A DNA stretch of 64,000 bases from ZC4RG35 sp040878345 (GTDB taxonomy: Bacteria > Actinomycetota > Acidimicrobiia > Spongiisociales > ZC4RG35): NCBI GenBank assembly GCA_040878345.1, contig JBBDML010000018.1, positions 248,001 to 312,000 on the forward strand, in the 5' to 3' direction. Shown piece by piece: positions 43,761 through 51,455 of the stretch (position 1 is the first letter of the stretch; each line of letters starts with the position of its first letter). The notes beneath the pieces are model-generated. The model was given only the letters and a program-made list of their open reading frames with translations. It was not told where the DNA came from and did not search any database. The translations under genes were made by a program, and so were the position numbers.

Positions 43761-44261
43761 TCACTTCTCCAGTGCCGGTTCCTCGGGGACGGTCTTCAAC
43801 CAGTCCTGGAGACGGTCCATGTCGTGGAGCATGGCCCCCATGTTCTGCTCGGAGTACTCGTACTCGGGGCTCCAGAACAGGGCATCGAAGGGGCAGACCT
43901 CGACACAGATCCCGCAGTACATGCACAGGGCGTAGTCGATGTCGAAACGATCCAGCTTTGCCCTGACCTTGATCCTGCCCCCCGGTTTGTCGGGTGGGAT
44001 CTCCTCCTTGTGACCCTCGATGTAGATGCACCAGTCGGGACAGGACCGGGCACAGAGCATGCAGACCGTGCAGGCCTCCTGGTCCAGTGCGATGACTCCA
44101 CGCGCCCGGGGCACCGGTGTCTCCTTGACCTTGGGGTAGTTGACCGTGGCCAGGTGCCTCTTGGGGAGGAAGATGGTCTTGAACATGGTGGTGATGGTCA
44201 CCATCAGGCCCTTGTAGAGGCCGGTGCCGGGGATCGGGCGTCTGGTCTTGGTATCGGTCAC
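43761..44261 (-). CDS. nuoI: NADH-quinone oxidoreductase subunit I, 2x[4Fe-4S] (cluster 1)
   Basis: Ferredoxin-like subunit of 166 residues carrying clusters N6a and N6b. The cysteines are C64, C67, C70, C74 (CTVCMLCARSCP) and C113, C116, C119, C123 (CMYCGICVEVCP). Because no nuoE/F/G is present in this cluster, this subunit would be the electron entry from a ferredoxin, F420H2 or other donor. That is inference from gene content. The GTG at 44261 overlaps the nuoH stop (GTGA). Confidence 0.95.
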   Translation of the reverse strand: MTDTKTRRPIPGTGLYKGLMVTITTMFKTIFLPKRHLATVNYPKVKETPVPRARGVIALDQEACTVCMLCARSCPDWCIYIEGHKEEIPPDKPGGRIKVRAKLDRFDIDYALCMYCGICVEVCPFDALFWSPEYEYSEQNMGAMLHDMDRLQDWLKTVPEEPALEK

Positions 44262-45265
44262 AGGATCACCTTGAAGGTGGCGGACAGGGCGATGTTGACC
44301 AGGGCCAGCGGGATCAGCCACTTCCAGGCCAGGCTCTGCAGCTGATCCTCCCGAAAACGGGGGAAGGTCCAGCGGAACCAGATCATGGCAAAGGCGAGGA
44401 GGAACACTTTGACCATGAGGATCACCGGGCCGGCGAGCTCGAGCGCCCCGGTGGGCACGCCGGGCAGCCAGTAACCACCGAGGAAGAGGGTGGCGGCTAT
44501 CGCCGACAGGGTGAACATGTTGGCGAACTCGGCGAGGAAGAAGAAGAGGAACCGAAAGCCCGAGTACTCGGTGAGATACCCCATCACCAGCTCCGACTCG
44601 GCGATCGGCATGTCGAATGGGATCCGGGACAGCTCGGCGAGGGCGGCGATCATGAAGATGACGAACCCGACGAACTGGAAGATGACGAACGGGTAGCCGG
44701 CGGCGATCTGAGCCTCGACGATCCCGCTCATGCTCATAGTCCCCGCCATGATCACCGCGCCCACGGCCGCCAGGACCAAGGGCAGCTCATAGGCGATGAG
44801 CTGGCCGGCGGCGCGGAGACCCCCCATCAGCGAGTACTTGTTGGCCGACGACCACCCCGCCATGAGGATCCCGATGGTGCTCAGCGACGAGATGGCCAGG
44901 GCGTAGAAGATCCCCACCGAGAGGTCCCGGAAGATGAGGCCGGGCCCGAAAGGGATGACCACGAACAGGGCCACCGTCCCTACCAGCACCAGCACCGGCG
45001 CCGCCTTGAACACCGGTCGGTCGGCATCGTCGGGGATGATGTCCTCCTTCTGGAAGAACTTGATGCCGTCGGCGATCAGCTGGGCCCAACCCCAGCGGCC
45101 ACCGGCGAAATAGGGCCCGATCCGGGCCTGCATCTTGGCCGAGAGCTTCATCTCGGCGAACCCGATCACCATCCCGATCAGCGGGATCATCAGGGCCACC
45201 AGCGCCAGCTTCGCTCCCAACGAGACCCAGAAGTTGGAGAGGAGATCGGTCACGAAAGCCGGCAA
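44258..45265 (-). CDS. nuoH: NADH-quinone oxidoreductase subunit H (cluster 1)
   Basis: ND1-like subunit of 335 residues, eight helices, which forms the entrance of the quinone tunnel. Signatures include the loop KLSAKMQARIGPYFAGGRWGWAQLIADGIKFFQKEDIIPDDADR, the ELSRIPFDMPIAESELVMGYLTEYSGFRF block with its Glu residues, and the FPRFREDQLQSLAWKWLIPLAL end. The 110-base gap to nuoD upstream holds GTAC element D. Confidence 0.96.
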   Translation of the reverse strand: MPAFVTDLLSNFWVSLGAKLALVALMIPLIGMVIGFAEMKLSAKMQARIGPYFAGGRWGWAQLIADGIKFFQKEDIIPDDADRPVFKAAPVLVLVGTVALFVVIPFGPGLIFRDLSVGIFYALAISSLSTIGILMAGWSSANKYSLMGGLRAAGQLIAYELPLVLAAVGAVIMAGTMSMSGIVEAQIAAGYPFVIFQFVGFVIFMIAALAELSRIPFDMPIAESELVMGYLTEYSGFRFLFFFLAEFANMFTLSAIAATLFLGGYWLPGVPTGALELAGPVILMVKVFLLAFAMIWFRWTFPRFREDQLQSLAWKWLIPLALVNIALSATFKVIL

Positions 45266-45287
45266 GCTGCCGCCTTTCCGACCGGCC

Positions 45288-45374
45288 CGTACCCGGTACC
45301 CGTTACCCAGTACCCAGACGGCCCTGGTACTTGGTACCCGGTACTAAGTACGACGAGGGAGCGGAGCGACCGAG
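45288..45374. repeat. GTAC-heptad element, copy D
   Basis: Between nuoD and nuoH of cluster 1. Left side GTACCCGGTACCCGTTACCC, right side GGTACTTGGTACCCGGTACT, followed by the tail GACGAGGGAGCGGAGCGACC. It has the same organisation as copies B and C. Confidence 0.85.
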
Positions 45375-46565
45375 TCATCTGTCGACATCCCCGAGCACGA
45401 AGTCGAGCGACCCCATGATGGCGATGATGTCAGGCACCAGGATCCCCTCCAGGATCCAGGGGAGGATCGAGATGTTGGAGAAGCTCGCCGAGCGGATCTT
45501 GAGCCGGTAGGGGCCCGAGCCGCCGTCTGAGACCAGGTAATAGCCCATCTCCCCCTTGGGGTTCTCCGCCCTGACATAGGTCTCGCCCTTGGGGACCTTG
45601 ATCACCTTTGGGACTTTGGCCTGCAGGGGCCCGGATGGGATTCCGTCGACAGCCTGCTGGACGATCCGGGCCGACTCCCTGATCTCCTGGAGCCGGACCC
45701 ACCACCGGTCCCAGCAGTCGCCTGCGGTCCCTGTGATCACGTCGAACTCGAACCGGTCGTATGGCAGGTAGTTCTCGGCGCGGCGCAGGTCGAAGGGGAC
45801 CCCGGATGCCCGCAGATTGGGCCCGGAGACCCCAAAGGCCGCCGCCACCTCGGGCGGAAGCACCCCGATGCCCTTGGTGCGGGCCAGGATGATCTCGTTC
45901 CCCGCCACCAGGTCCTCCAGCTCGACACAGACCTCGAGGACCCGGTCCATGGCTTCACGAGTCTGGCGGAAGAATCCGGCGGGGAGGTCCTGCACCAGCT
46001 TCCGGGTGGAGGATCCCGACCCGTAGGCCGGTTTGACCCCACCGATCCGGTTGAAGTTGGGGTGGAAGCGGCCGCCGGTGACACCCTCCAGCAGATCGAG
46101 AACCCGCTCTCGCTCGCGGAGGGCGAAGAACAGAGGCGTGGCCGCCCCCAGCTCCAACGGATACGAGGCCATGAATATCAGGTGGGAGCACATCCGGGCC
46201 ATCTCGGTGAGGATGAGCCTGATGTACTGGGCCCGCTCCGGCACCTCGACCTCCATCAGCTTCTCGGCGGCGACGATGAACGGCACCTCGTTGGCATATC
46301 CCGAGACCCAGTCGATCCGGTTGACGATCGTGGTGATCTGGGGGTAGGTCCGGACCTCGGAGAGCTTCTCGTAGCCGCGGTGCATGTAACCGATCACGGG
46401 CTGGACGTCGAAGCAGCGCTCACCGTCGACCCTCGCCACCAGACGCAGAACCCCATGGGTCGATGGGTGTTGTGGCCCTATGTTGAGGGTCATGTCCTCG
46501 GTCTGCAGCTCGACCGAGACCGAGGCCTCGCTGAGGTGGCGGATGGTGTCGGTGTCGATCACCAT
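45375..46565 (-). CDS. nuoD: NADH-quinone oxidoreductase subunit D (cluster 1)
   Basis: 49-kDa-type subunit of 396 residues that forms the quinone pocket together with NuoB. It has NIGPQHPSTHGVLRLVARVDGE with the conserved His of the quinone site, GYMHRGYEKLSE, the RIGGVKPAYGSGSSTRKL region and the C-terminal ILEGILVPDIIAIMGSLDFVLGDVDR. It is homologous to hydrogenase large subunits but lacks the NiFe ligands. The ATG at 46565 shares one base with the nuoC stop. Confidence 0.96.
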   Translation of the reverse strand: MVIDTDTIRHLSEASVSVELQTEDMTLNIGPQHPSTHGVLRLVARVDGERCFDVQPVIGYMHRGYEKLSEVRTYPQITTIVNRIDWVSGYANEVPFIVAAEKLMEVEVPERAQYIRLILTEMARMCSHLIFMASYPLELGAATPLFFALRERERVLDLLEGVTGGRFHPNFNRIGGVKPAYGSGSSTRKLVQDLPAGFFRQTREAMDRVLEVCVELEDLVAGNEIILARTKGIGVLPPEVAAAFGVSGPNLRASGVPFDLRRAENYLPYDRFEFDVITGTAGDCWDRWWVRLQEIRESARIVQQAVDGIPSGPLQAKVPKVIKVPKGETYVRAENPKGEMGYYLVSDGGSGPYRLKIRSASFSNISILPWILEGILVPDIIAIMGSLDFVLGDVDR

Positions 46566-47161
46566 CAGGCCTCCGGGTTCTCCGTGGAGGGCTCTTCTGC
46601 GCCATCCTGGTTGGGCATGGCCTCGACGTCGACCGTCCCCGGCCACGGCTTCACCTCACGGCTGAGGAGGGGGAAGCTCTTGCGAAGCGGGTTGCCGATG
46701 AACGACTCGGGAAGATAGAGGTGGACGGGATTGGGGTGACCTTCGAAGTCGATCCCGAACATCTCGTGAGCCTCCCTCTCATGCCAATTCGCACCGGCGT
46801 AGACCGGGACCAGGGAGGGGGCCTTGGGGGAATCCTTGGGGAGGTCGGTGGAGAAGGTGACCCGTCGGCCCTCGGTGACATCGGCGACCGTGGACAGCAG
46901 CTCGAACCGCTCCTCGACTTCCTCGCGGAGGGGGTCGCCTGCCTCGACCTGGTTCGACCAGTCGATGGCGGAGAGCCAGGAGAAGAAGACCAGATCGAGG
47001 CGGTCCCGTGCGGTGAGATGGGCATCGACCCAGGACTCGAGAGGAACCTTGACCTTGATGGTGTCGAAGGTGATCTCAGAGCTTCCTCCCACCGCCTCGG
47101 CCACCATGTCGGCCAGCTCCTGGAGAGGGTGGACGGTGGACTCAGACTGGCTCGAGGTCAC
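46565..47161 (-). CDS. nuoC: NADH-quinone oxidoreductase subunit C (cluster 1)
   Basis: 30-kDa-type subunit of 198 residues on the peripheral arm. The diagnostic end is YAGANWHEREAHEMFGIDFEGHPNPVHLYLPESFIGNPLRKSFPL, followed by a short acidic tail after the REVKPWPG segment. NuoC and NuoD are separate here, unlike the enterobacterial NuoCD fusion. The GTG at 47161 overlaps the end of nuoB by 20 bases, so a slightly later start is possible. Confidence 0.94.
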   Translation of the reverse strand: MTSSQSESTVHPLQELADMVAEAVGGSSEITFDTIKVKVPLESWVDAHLTARDRLDLVFFSWLSAIDWSNQVEAGDPLREEVEERFELLSTVADVTEGRRVTFSTDLPKDSPKAPSLVPVYAGANWHEREAHEMFGIDFEGHPNPVHLYLPESFIGNPLRKSFPLLSREVKPWPGTVDVEAMPNQDGAEEPSTENPEA

Positions 47162-47639
47162 GCTGATTCCACTTCTCTTTGATGTCCTCGTTCTCGATCA
47201 GTTTCTGGAGCAGGACGATTCCCTCCATCAGCGCCTCGGGGCGGGGAGGGCACCCCGGGACGTAGACGTCGACCGGTATCAGTTGGTCGACCCCTTTGGT
47301 CACCGAGTAGGAATCCCAGTAGGGACCTCCGCAGTTGGCGCAGGAGCCCATGGATATGACGTACTTGGGCTCGGGCATCTGGTCATATAGCCGTCGTATC
47401 GCCGGCGCCATCTTGTCGGTGACCGTCCCGGCCACCACCATCAGGTCTGCCTGCCGCGGTGAGGCGGGCAACGGGATGATCCCGAATCGCATGAAGTCAT
47501 AACGAGGGCCTGACGCCGCCATCAACTCGATGGCGCAGCAGGCGAGGCCGAACTGGAACAGCCACAAGGAGTACTTGCGTGACCAGTTGAGGAGCCAGGA
47601 GAGGGGCTTGGGGGCACCGAACTTCTGGACTACTCCCAC
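47142..47639 (-). CDS. nuoB: NADH-quinone oxidoreductase subunit B (cluster 1)
   Basis: Subunit of 165 residues binding cluster N2, the last iron-sulphur centre before quinone. The four cysteines are C34-C35 (GLACCAIEL), C100 (SMGSCANCGGPY) and C130 (YVPGCPPRPEALMEGI). The GTG at 47639 overlaps the nuoA end by ten bases. A much longer upstream open frame reads through nuoA in another phase and is rejected. Confidence 0.96.
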   Translation of the reverse strand: MGVVQKFGAPKPLSWLLNWSRKYSLWLFQFGLACCAIELMAASGPRYDFMRFGIIPLPASPRQADLMVVAGTVTDKMAPAIRRLYDQMPEPKYVISMGSCANCGGPYWDSYSVTKGVDQLIPVDVYVPGCPPRPEALMEGIVLLQKLIENEDIKEKWNQRDLEPV

Positions 47640-47995
47640 TTGAGGACTCCCTTGCGGACGGCGTAGACCAGGCCCAGGACCAGGATGGCGATGAAGGCCA
47701 ACATCTCGACCAAGCCGAAGACGCCGAGTTGCTCCACGATGATGGCCCAGGGAAAGATGAAAACCGCCTCGACGTCGAAAATCAGGAACAAGAGCCCGAA
47801 GACGTAGTAGCGGACATAGATCTGGCTCCATCCCGACCCGACCGGGTCGACCCCGCACTCGTAGGTCATCTGCTTGGTCGCGCTCGGGTTGGTGGGCCGG
47901 AGCACCGAGGCCACCCCGAGCATCACCAGGACCAGGACCGCTCCCAATGCGGCAAAGGCGCCGACCGTCAAATAGCTCTCGAAGTAGGTGCTCAT
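47630..47995 (-). CDS. nuoA: NADH-quinone oxidoreductase subunit A (cluster 1)
   Basis: ND3-like membrane subunit of 121 residues, three helices. It has KQMTYECGVDPVGSGWSQIYVRYYVFGLLFLIFDVEAVFIFPWAI, with the ECG loop that gates the quinone cavity. The ATG at 47995 is preceded by a short leader. A plausible promoter lies about 30-60 bases upstream and is shared back-to-back with the phosphodiesterase gene region. It is the first gene of the 11-subunit cluster. Confidence 0.96.
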   Translation of the reverse strand: MSTYFESYLTVGAFAALGAVLVLVMLGVASVLRPTNPSATKQMTYECGVDPVGSGWSQIYVRYYVFGLLFLIFDVEAVFIFPWAIIVEQLGVFGLVEMLAFIAILVLGLVYAVRKGVLKWE

Positions 47996-48028
47996 GCCTT
48001 CATACCTGGCGAAACCCGGACCACGGCG

Positions 48029-48056
48029 AGTATACGCACGCCCTGTTTCCCGTCGA
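48029..48056 (-). promoter_or_regulatory. candidate sigma-70-type promoter for nuo cluster 1
   Basis: On the minus strand, TCGACG (48051-48056), a 16-base spacer and TATACT (48029-48034) lie about 34 bases before the nuoA ATG. The -10 box is close to consensus and the -35 box matches four of six positions. The site is in the 86-base gap between nuoA and the divergent phosphodiesterase gene. Confidence 0.5.
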
Positions 48057-48081
48057 AGTCAGGGCTATCTAGCCTGCCGAC

Positions 48082-49158
48082 ATGGCGGAGAGCCCCTCGT
48101 ACCGGGGTCGCGGGCTGGTGAATCTGATGGCCGAGATCGAATTCAGGCTGATTGGATCGGCCCCATCCGACCGGCTCCAGGACGCGTCGATCATCCCCGA
48201 AGGGGACACTGTCGTCCTCGTCGTGTTCGATGGTCTCGGGATGGCCCAACTCGCGCACCCGGCCGCCACCCGGTTCGTGTCGGGGCTCAGCGGCGTTCTA
48301 GAGGCGCCGTTCCCAACCACCACGAGTGTCTCGTTGGCCACCGTGGCCACCGGGCTCCCCCCGTCCCGGCACGGCCAGGTGGCCCATCTCAGTTGGATCG
48401 AGGATCTGGGGAAAGTGGTGAACACTTTGAAGTGGGTGGACCTCACCGGCGCCGACGTTCCCTACGAATATGCCAACCTGATGCCGGTGCCCAACCTCTG
48501 GGAGAGGTTGAGGGCCTCGGGGATCGAGCCGGTGACCGTCCAGCCGGGGGCGTTCGAGGGATCGCCCCTATCTCGTGTGCTGTACCGGGGAGCCCGATTC
48601 GAAGGGGTGTGGGACACCGATGACCTGGTCACCGCCACCGTGCAGCTGGCGGCCCGGCCCGGGAGATTCGTCTTGGTCTATGTCCCCGAGGTCGACTATG
48701 CCGGCCATGTCTTCGGGTTGGCCGGTGACGAGTTCTCTGATGCGCTCCAATTGGCAGCCGGCGTCTGGGAGGGGATCGCCCGGAGGCTTCCCTCGGGGGC
48801 GGTGCTGATAGGGACCTCGGACCACGGGCTCGCCGAGTTCCCCGAGACTCACAAGCTGAAGGTCAGGGGGGAGCGTTTCGAGGGCCTCCGTTTCGCCGGG
48901 GACAGCCGCGGGGTCCAGCTCTGGGGAGATCGGGAGGTCATGGATGAGCTTCTCCGGCAGACCGGTGGCGAGCTAGCCGACCCCACCGCGCTCATCGGCC
49001 CGGAGCCGACCCGGACCGCCCGGTCGCGTCTGGGAGAGTGGGTGCTGCTGCCACCTGACGACATCGCCGTCCTCCCCAGCGGGTTCGACAAACGGCTTCG
49101 CTGTTACCACGGGGGTCTGAGTAAGGCTGAGGTGGAGATACCGGTCCTGGTTGGTTAG
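48082..49158 (+). CDS. alkaline-phosphatase superfamily phosphodiesterase (nucleotide pyrophosphatase-like)
   Basis: Metal-dependent phosphodiesterase of 358 residues. Metal-binding and catalytic elements are in order: Asp in VLVVFDGLGMAQL, the nucleophile Thr in FPTTTSVSLATVATGLPPSRHG, Asp and His in VPEVDYAGHVFG, and Asp-His in IGTSDHGLAE. This is the NPP/PglZ-like branch. No signal peptide is present, so it is likely cytoplasmic. The substrate is unknown. It ends at a convergent junction with the AbiEi/DUF559 gene that contains palindrome copy R4. Confidence 0.88.
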   Translation: MAESPSYRGRGLVNLMAEIEFRLIGSAPSDRLQDASIIPEGDTVVLVVFDGLGMAQLAHPAATRFVSGLSGVLEAPFPTTTSVSLATVATGLPPSRHGQVAHLSWIEDLGKVVNTLKWVDLTGADVPYEYANLMPVPNLWERLRASGIEPVTVQPGAFEGSPLSRVLYRGARFEGVWDTDDLVTATVQLAARPGRFVLVYVPEVDYAGHVFGLAGDEFSDALQLAAGVWEGIARRLPSGAVLIGTSDHGLAEFPETHKLKVRGERFEGLRFAGDSRGVQLWGDREVMDELLRQTGGELADPTALIGPEPTRTARSRLGEWVLLPPDDIAVLPSGFDKRLRCYHGGLSKAEVEIPVLVG

Positions 49159-49160
49159 CC

Positions 49161-49203
49161 GTGCATTTGCACCAGGTTGCGTCAGGCGAACCCGGATGCA
49201 TTC
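49161..49203. repeat. CATGCATTTGTAT palindrome, degenerate copy R4
   Basis: GTGCATTTGCACCAGGTTGC corresponds to the left arm of R3 with scattered changes, and GGATGCATT is a remnant of the right arm. The C-terminal residues and stop codon of the AbiEi/DUF559 gene (minus strand, from 49182) are encoded inside it. Confidence 0.65.
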
Positions 49204-50114
49204 CTTAGGGCGCCGACGCGAAGGATGGTGGACACACAGTCCTTTGGATCCGACATCAGCATCGAGTAGGTGAAGCGAAGCACCTGGATGCCATGAGTGG
49301 CGAGCGTGTTGTCACGCAGCCGATCGTTCTCGAAATCCGACCGGCGGGCATGCCAATTGCGACCATCGGCCTCTATGACCAGGGCCCACCCGGGTATGAA
49401 GACGTCGACCCGGGACGGCCGGCCCCGGAGGGAGAAGCCATACTCCCTCGTCCAGGAGGGGATTCGGATCCCAGCGAGGATCATCTCCAGTCGCCTTTCG
49501 AGGTATGTCGAGTCGTGGTTGGGCGCCCCGGGTAACCGGTCGGCCACCATGTACCTGACGAGACCTAGACCTCGCGCCCTGCTCTCGCCTTCGCGACCCA
49601 GGATCGGCTGGAAGGCGGCGAGATCGAGTTTCCCCGCGAGGATCGCGTCGTCGAACACTGCCTCCATCCTGAAGGCCGACAGGTCCCGAGCGATCTGGAC
49701 CATCGTCTCGGCAAGTGTCGTCACCTCGAACCCGGCCACCCCGGTGGTCGCGATCTCAGCGAACCGTTTGGCCTGGATCACGCGTGCCAGCTCAGATCTG
49801 GCATTCGAGGCGGTCGGAATCATCATCACGGGCCGGCCCGGCTTCTCGAATCCGCGCAGCCTGTGGAGATGGGCAGCCGATGCCCCGGCGACGACCGCCT
49901 GTCGCCGGCTGAGGATGGCGGCAGCCATGTCCCGCTCCCAGCGAGGCGAGGCCGAGGCTACCGAGTAGACCGAGTGGTCGAGTTGGACCCACTCGCCGGA
50001 TTGAACTCGGCGCCATACGGCGTTCTTGTCGAAGCCCGCCTCCCGCGCCTGCCGGCTGTTGAAGACCCCGTACTGACGCGATGCGAATCCGTCTATTGCC
50101 CGGCGATCCCCCAT
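49182..50114 (-). CDS. AbiEi-type winged-helix and DUF559 (Vsr-like nuclease fold) protein
   Basis: Protein of 310 residues. The N-terminal half looks like the AbiEi antitoxin fold: YGVFNSRQAREAGFDKNAVWRRVQSGEWVQLDHSVYSV, then HLHRLRGFEKP. The C-terminal half is DUF559-like, related to the very-short-patch-repair endonuclease fold: RPSRVDVFIPGWALVIEADGRNWHARRSDFENDRLRDNTLATHGIQVLRFTY, with Asp, Glu-x-Asp and Lys/Arg positions of a PD-(D/E)xK site. No AbiEii toxin partner is adjacent. It may be a solitary defence or repair gene. It is bracketed by palindrome copies R4 and R5. Confidence 0.85.
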   Translation of the reverse strand: MGDRRAIDGFASRQYGVFNSRQAREAGFDKNAVWRRVQSGEWVQLDHSVYSVASASPRWERDMAAAILSRRQAVVAGASAAHLHRLRGFEKPGRPVMMIPTASNARSELARVIQAKRFAEIATTGVAGFEVTTLAETMVQIARDLSAFRMEAVFDDAILAGKLDLAAFQPILGREGESRARGLGLVRYMVADRLPGAPNHDSTYLERRLEMILAGIRIPSWTREYGFSLRGRPSRVDVFIPGWALVIEADGRNWHARRSDFENDRLRDNTLATHGIQVLRFTYSMLMSDPKDCVSTILRVGALRNASGFA

Positions 50115-50167
50115 CGGTCAGAGCATGCACGACTGAAGTTGCTGGTTCAATCCCTCCGCACCCACCA
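50112..50167 (+). other. degenerate tRNA-like sequence
   Basis: CGGTCAGAGCA resembles a D-arm, ACTGAAG an anticodon loop (GAA) and GGTTCAATCC a T-arm, followed by a CCCACCA end. Stems are mostly broken, and no 5' acceptor strand or variable loop is present, so it is not a working tRNA. Read in antisense it gives GIEPATS, a pattern commonly produced by tRNA-derived DNA. It overlaps the start of the AbiEi/DUF559 gene. Confidence 0.35.
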
Positions 50168-50213
50168 GCAAATGCACAAGGGCGCGCCCAGCGAAACCTC
50201 ATACAAATGCATC
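50165..50213. repeat. CATGCATTTGTAT palindrome, degenerate copy R5
   Basis: The right arm CATACAAATGCAT (50200-50212) with its AACCT neighbour matches R1, while the left arm is lost or rearranged (AAATGCA in direct orientation at about 50170). The final codons and stop of the DUF402 gene are encoded within it. Confidence 0.65.
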
Positions 50214-50714
50214 GCCGATTTGGGCCAGCCAAGAGTCGGCTATCTCGAAGAAGGGTTCCTGACGCTGTCGCAGGGCTTCGACGATGTGCCGGGTCTCGGC
50301 GAGGGCCCGGTCGATCATCTCCTGGGGATAGCCGTAGATCACCTGGTGGAGCTGGAACTCGTCTTCATCTTCGACGATCACCTCCCCATCGAGGCTGACC
50401 GCCACGTCGAGATCGAGGTCGATCATCTCGTAGCGGTTCTCGGTGACCCACACCGGGGGTGTGGCGATATCGATGAAATGGGAGTAGTTCGTGTCTGCCG
50501 AGCCTGAGTAGTGGAGGTGCCACCAGCCTTCCCAGGGGGCGCAGAACACGGCGTCGAACCGGGTGGGGTGGACCTCGCCCTCCCCCTTCCACCGTCGGTT
50601 GCCCGCGGGGAAGGCCACCCAGGAGCCGAACTGGTCCTCACCGAGGAAGGAGGTCTCGAACCCCCAATGGATGGAGTCGGGATACTTGAGGAATTGGACC
50701 GTCACCGGGCGCAT
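50199..50714 (-). CDS. DUF402 domain protein (nucleotide phosphatase-like)
   Basis: Protein of 171 residues with the DUF402/YtqA-type barrel found in nucleoside-diphosphatase-like proteins. Signatures are VAFPAGNRRWKGEGEV, APWEGWWHLHYSG, YSHFIDIATPPVWV and the acidic YEMIDLDLDVAVSLDGEVIVEDEDEFQLH that would coordinate metal. The usual role is hydrolysis of nucleotides or sugar phosphates; the substrate here is unknown. The ATG at 50714 fits the family. The last five residues (GDAFV) and stop come from palindrome copy R5, suggesting that the repeat replaced the original 3' end. Confidence 0.85.
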   Translation of the reverse strand: MRPVTVQFLKYPDSIHWGFETSFLGEDQFGSWVAFPAGNRRWKGEGEVHPTRFDAVFCAPWEGWWHLHYSGSADTNYSHFIDIATPPVWVTENRYEMIDLDLDVAVSLDGEVIVEDEDEFQLHQVIYGYPQEMIDRALAETRHIVEALRQRQEPFFEIADSWLAQIGDAFV

Positions 50715-50771
50715 CGGCCCATTCTGTACCGACTCGGTGTCGGGATTCGAGCGCGCATAACCTGGTTCGGG

Positions 50772-51443
50772 ATGGACTCCCTCCTGGCGCTGGTGGCCGC
50801 GGTCGCCGCCACCCTGTTCTCGCTCGACCTGTGGAGGGACTACCTGAGGCGACCACGTCCTCACATCGCCGCCTATGGCGCCGGTATCACCATGTTCGCC
50901 CTGGCCACCTGGGCCCTCCTCATCGGTCTGTCCAAAGGTTGGAGCGGCCCGACATACCGGGGCTTCTTCCTCTTCGGCGCGGTGCTCAACATCCCGTTCC
51001 TCGCCCTTGGCTCGATGTTCCTGGTGGTGGGGAGGAGGGCGGGCCATGTGATGACGGTGGCCCTGGGCGCCCTGACCGCAATCTCCACCACCCTGGTGAC
51101 GACAGTCCCATTCCAGGGCCCGCTTCCCCGAGACGGCATCCCCCACGACATGTTCGCCACCGGGTTCGGGCCCAGGCTCTTCGCCATAATCGGGAGCGCA
51201 ACCGGTGCCACCATCCTCGTCATCCTGGCGGTGGTCAGCCTGGTCCGCTTCTGAAAGAGGGACCGGGACATCGTGTGGGGCAATGTCATGATCGTGGCCG
51301 GGACCTTTGCCGCGGCGTGGGGTGGGACCGGGCTGGCGTTGGGCGAGGCGGGTGGGTTCGCGGTGTCGCTGATGCTGGCGGTCTCCTTCATATGGGCCGG
51401 GTACCGGGTGGCATCGGGGCGCCGGCGCCGGGCCTCGAGCTAG
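50772..51443 (+). pseudogene. membrane protein interrupted by in-frame UGA at 51252-51254
   Basis: From the ATG at 50772 the frame encodes 160 residues with about five hydrophobic helices (MDSLLALVAAVAATLFSLDL, GFFLFGAVLNIPFLALGSM, AIIGSATGATILVILAVVSL) and stops at a TGA after VSLVRF. The same frame then stays open for 62 more codons. It encodes KRDRDIVWGNVMIVAGTFAA and two further hydrophobic stretches, ending in RRRRASS and TAG at 51441. A TGG-to-TGA change in one gene, translational readthrough, or restart at the GTG near 51274 would all explain this. I do not recognise the family's function. Confidence 0.65.
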
Positions 51444-51455
51444 AGAGAACCGCTG

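Noticed and set aside
51252..51254. UGA as a selenocysteine codon
   Set aside because: The protein is a membrane protein without a redox motif, and no SECIS-like hairpin is evident right after the UGA. A Trp-to-stop change is simpler.
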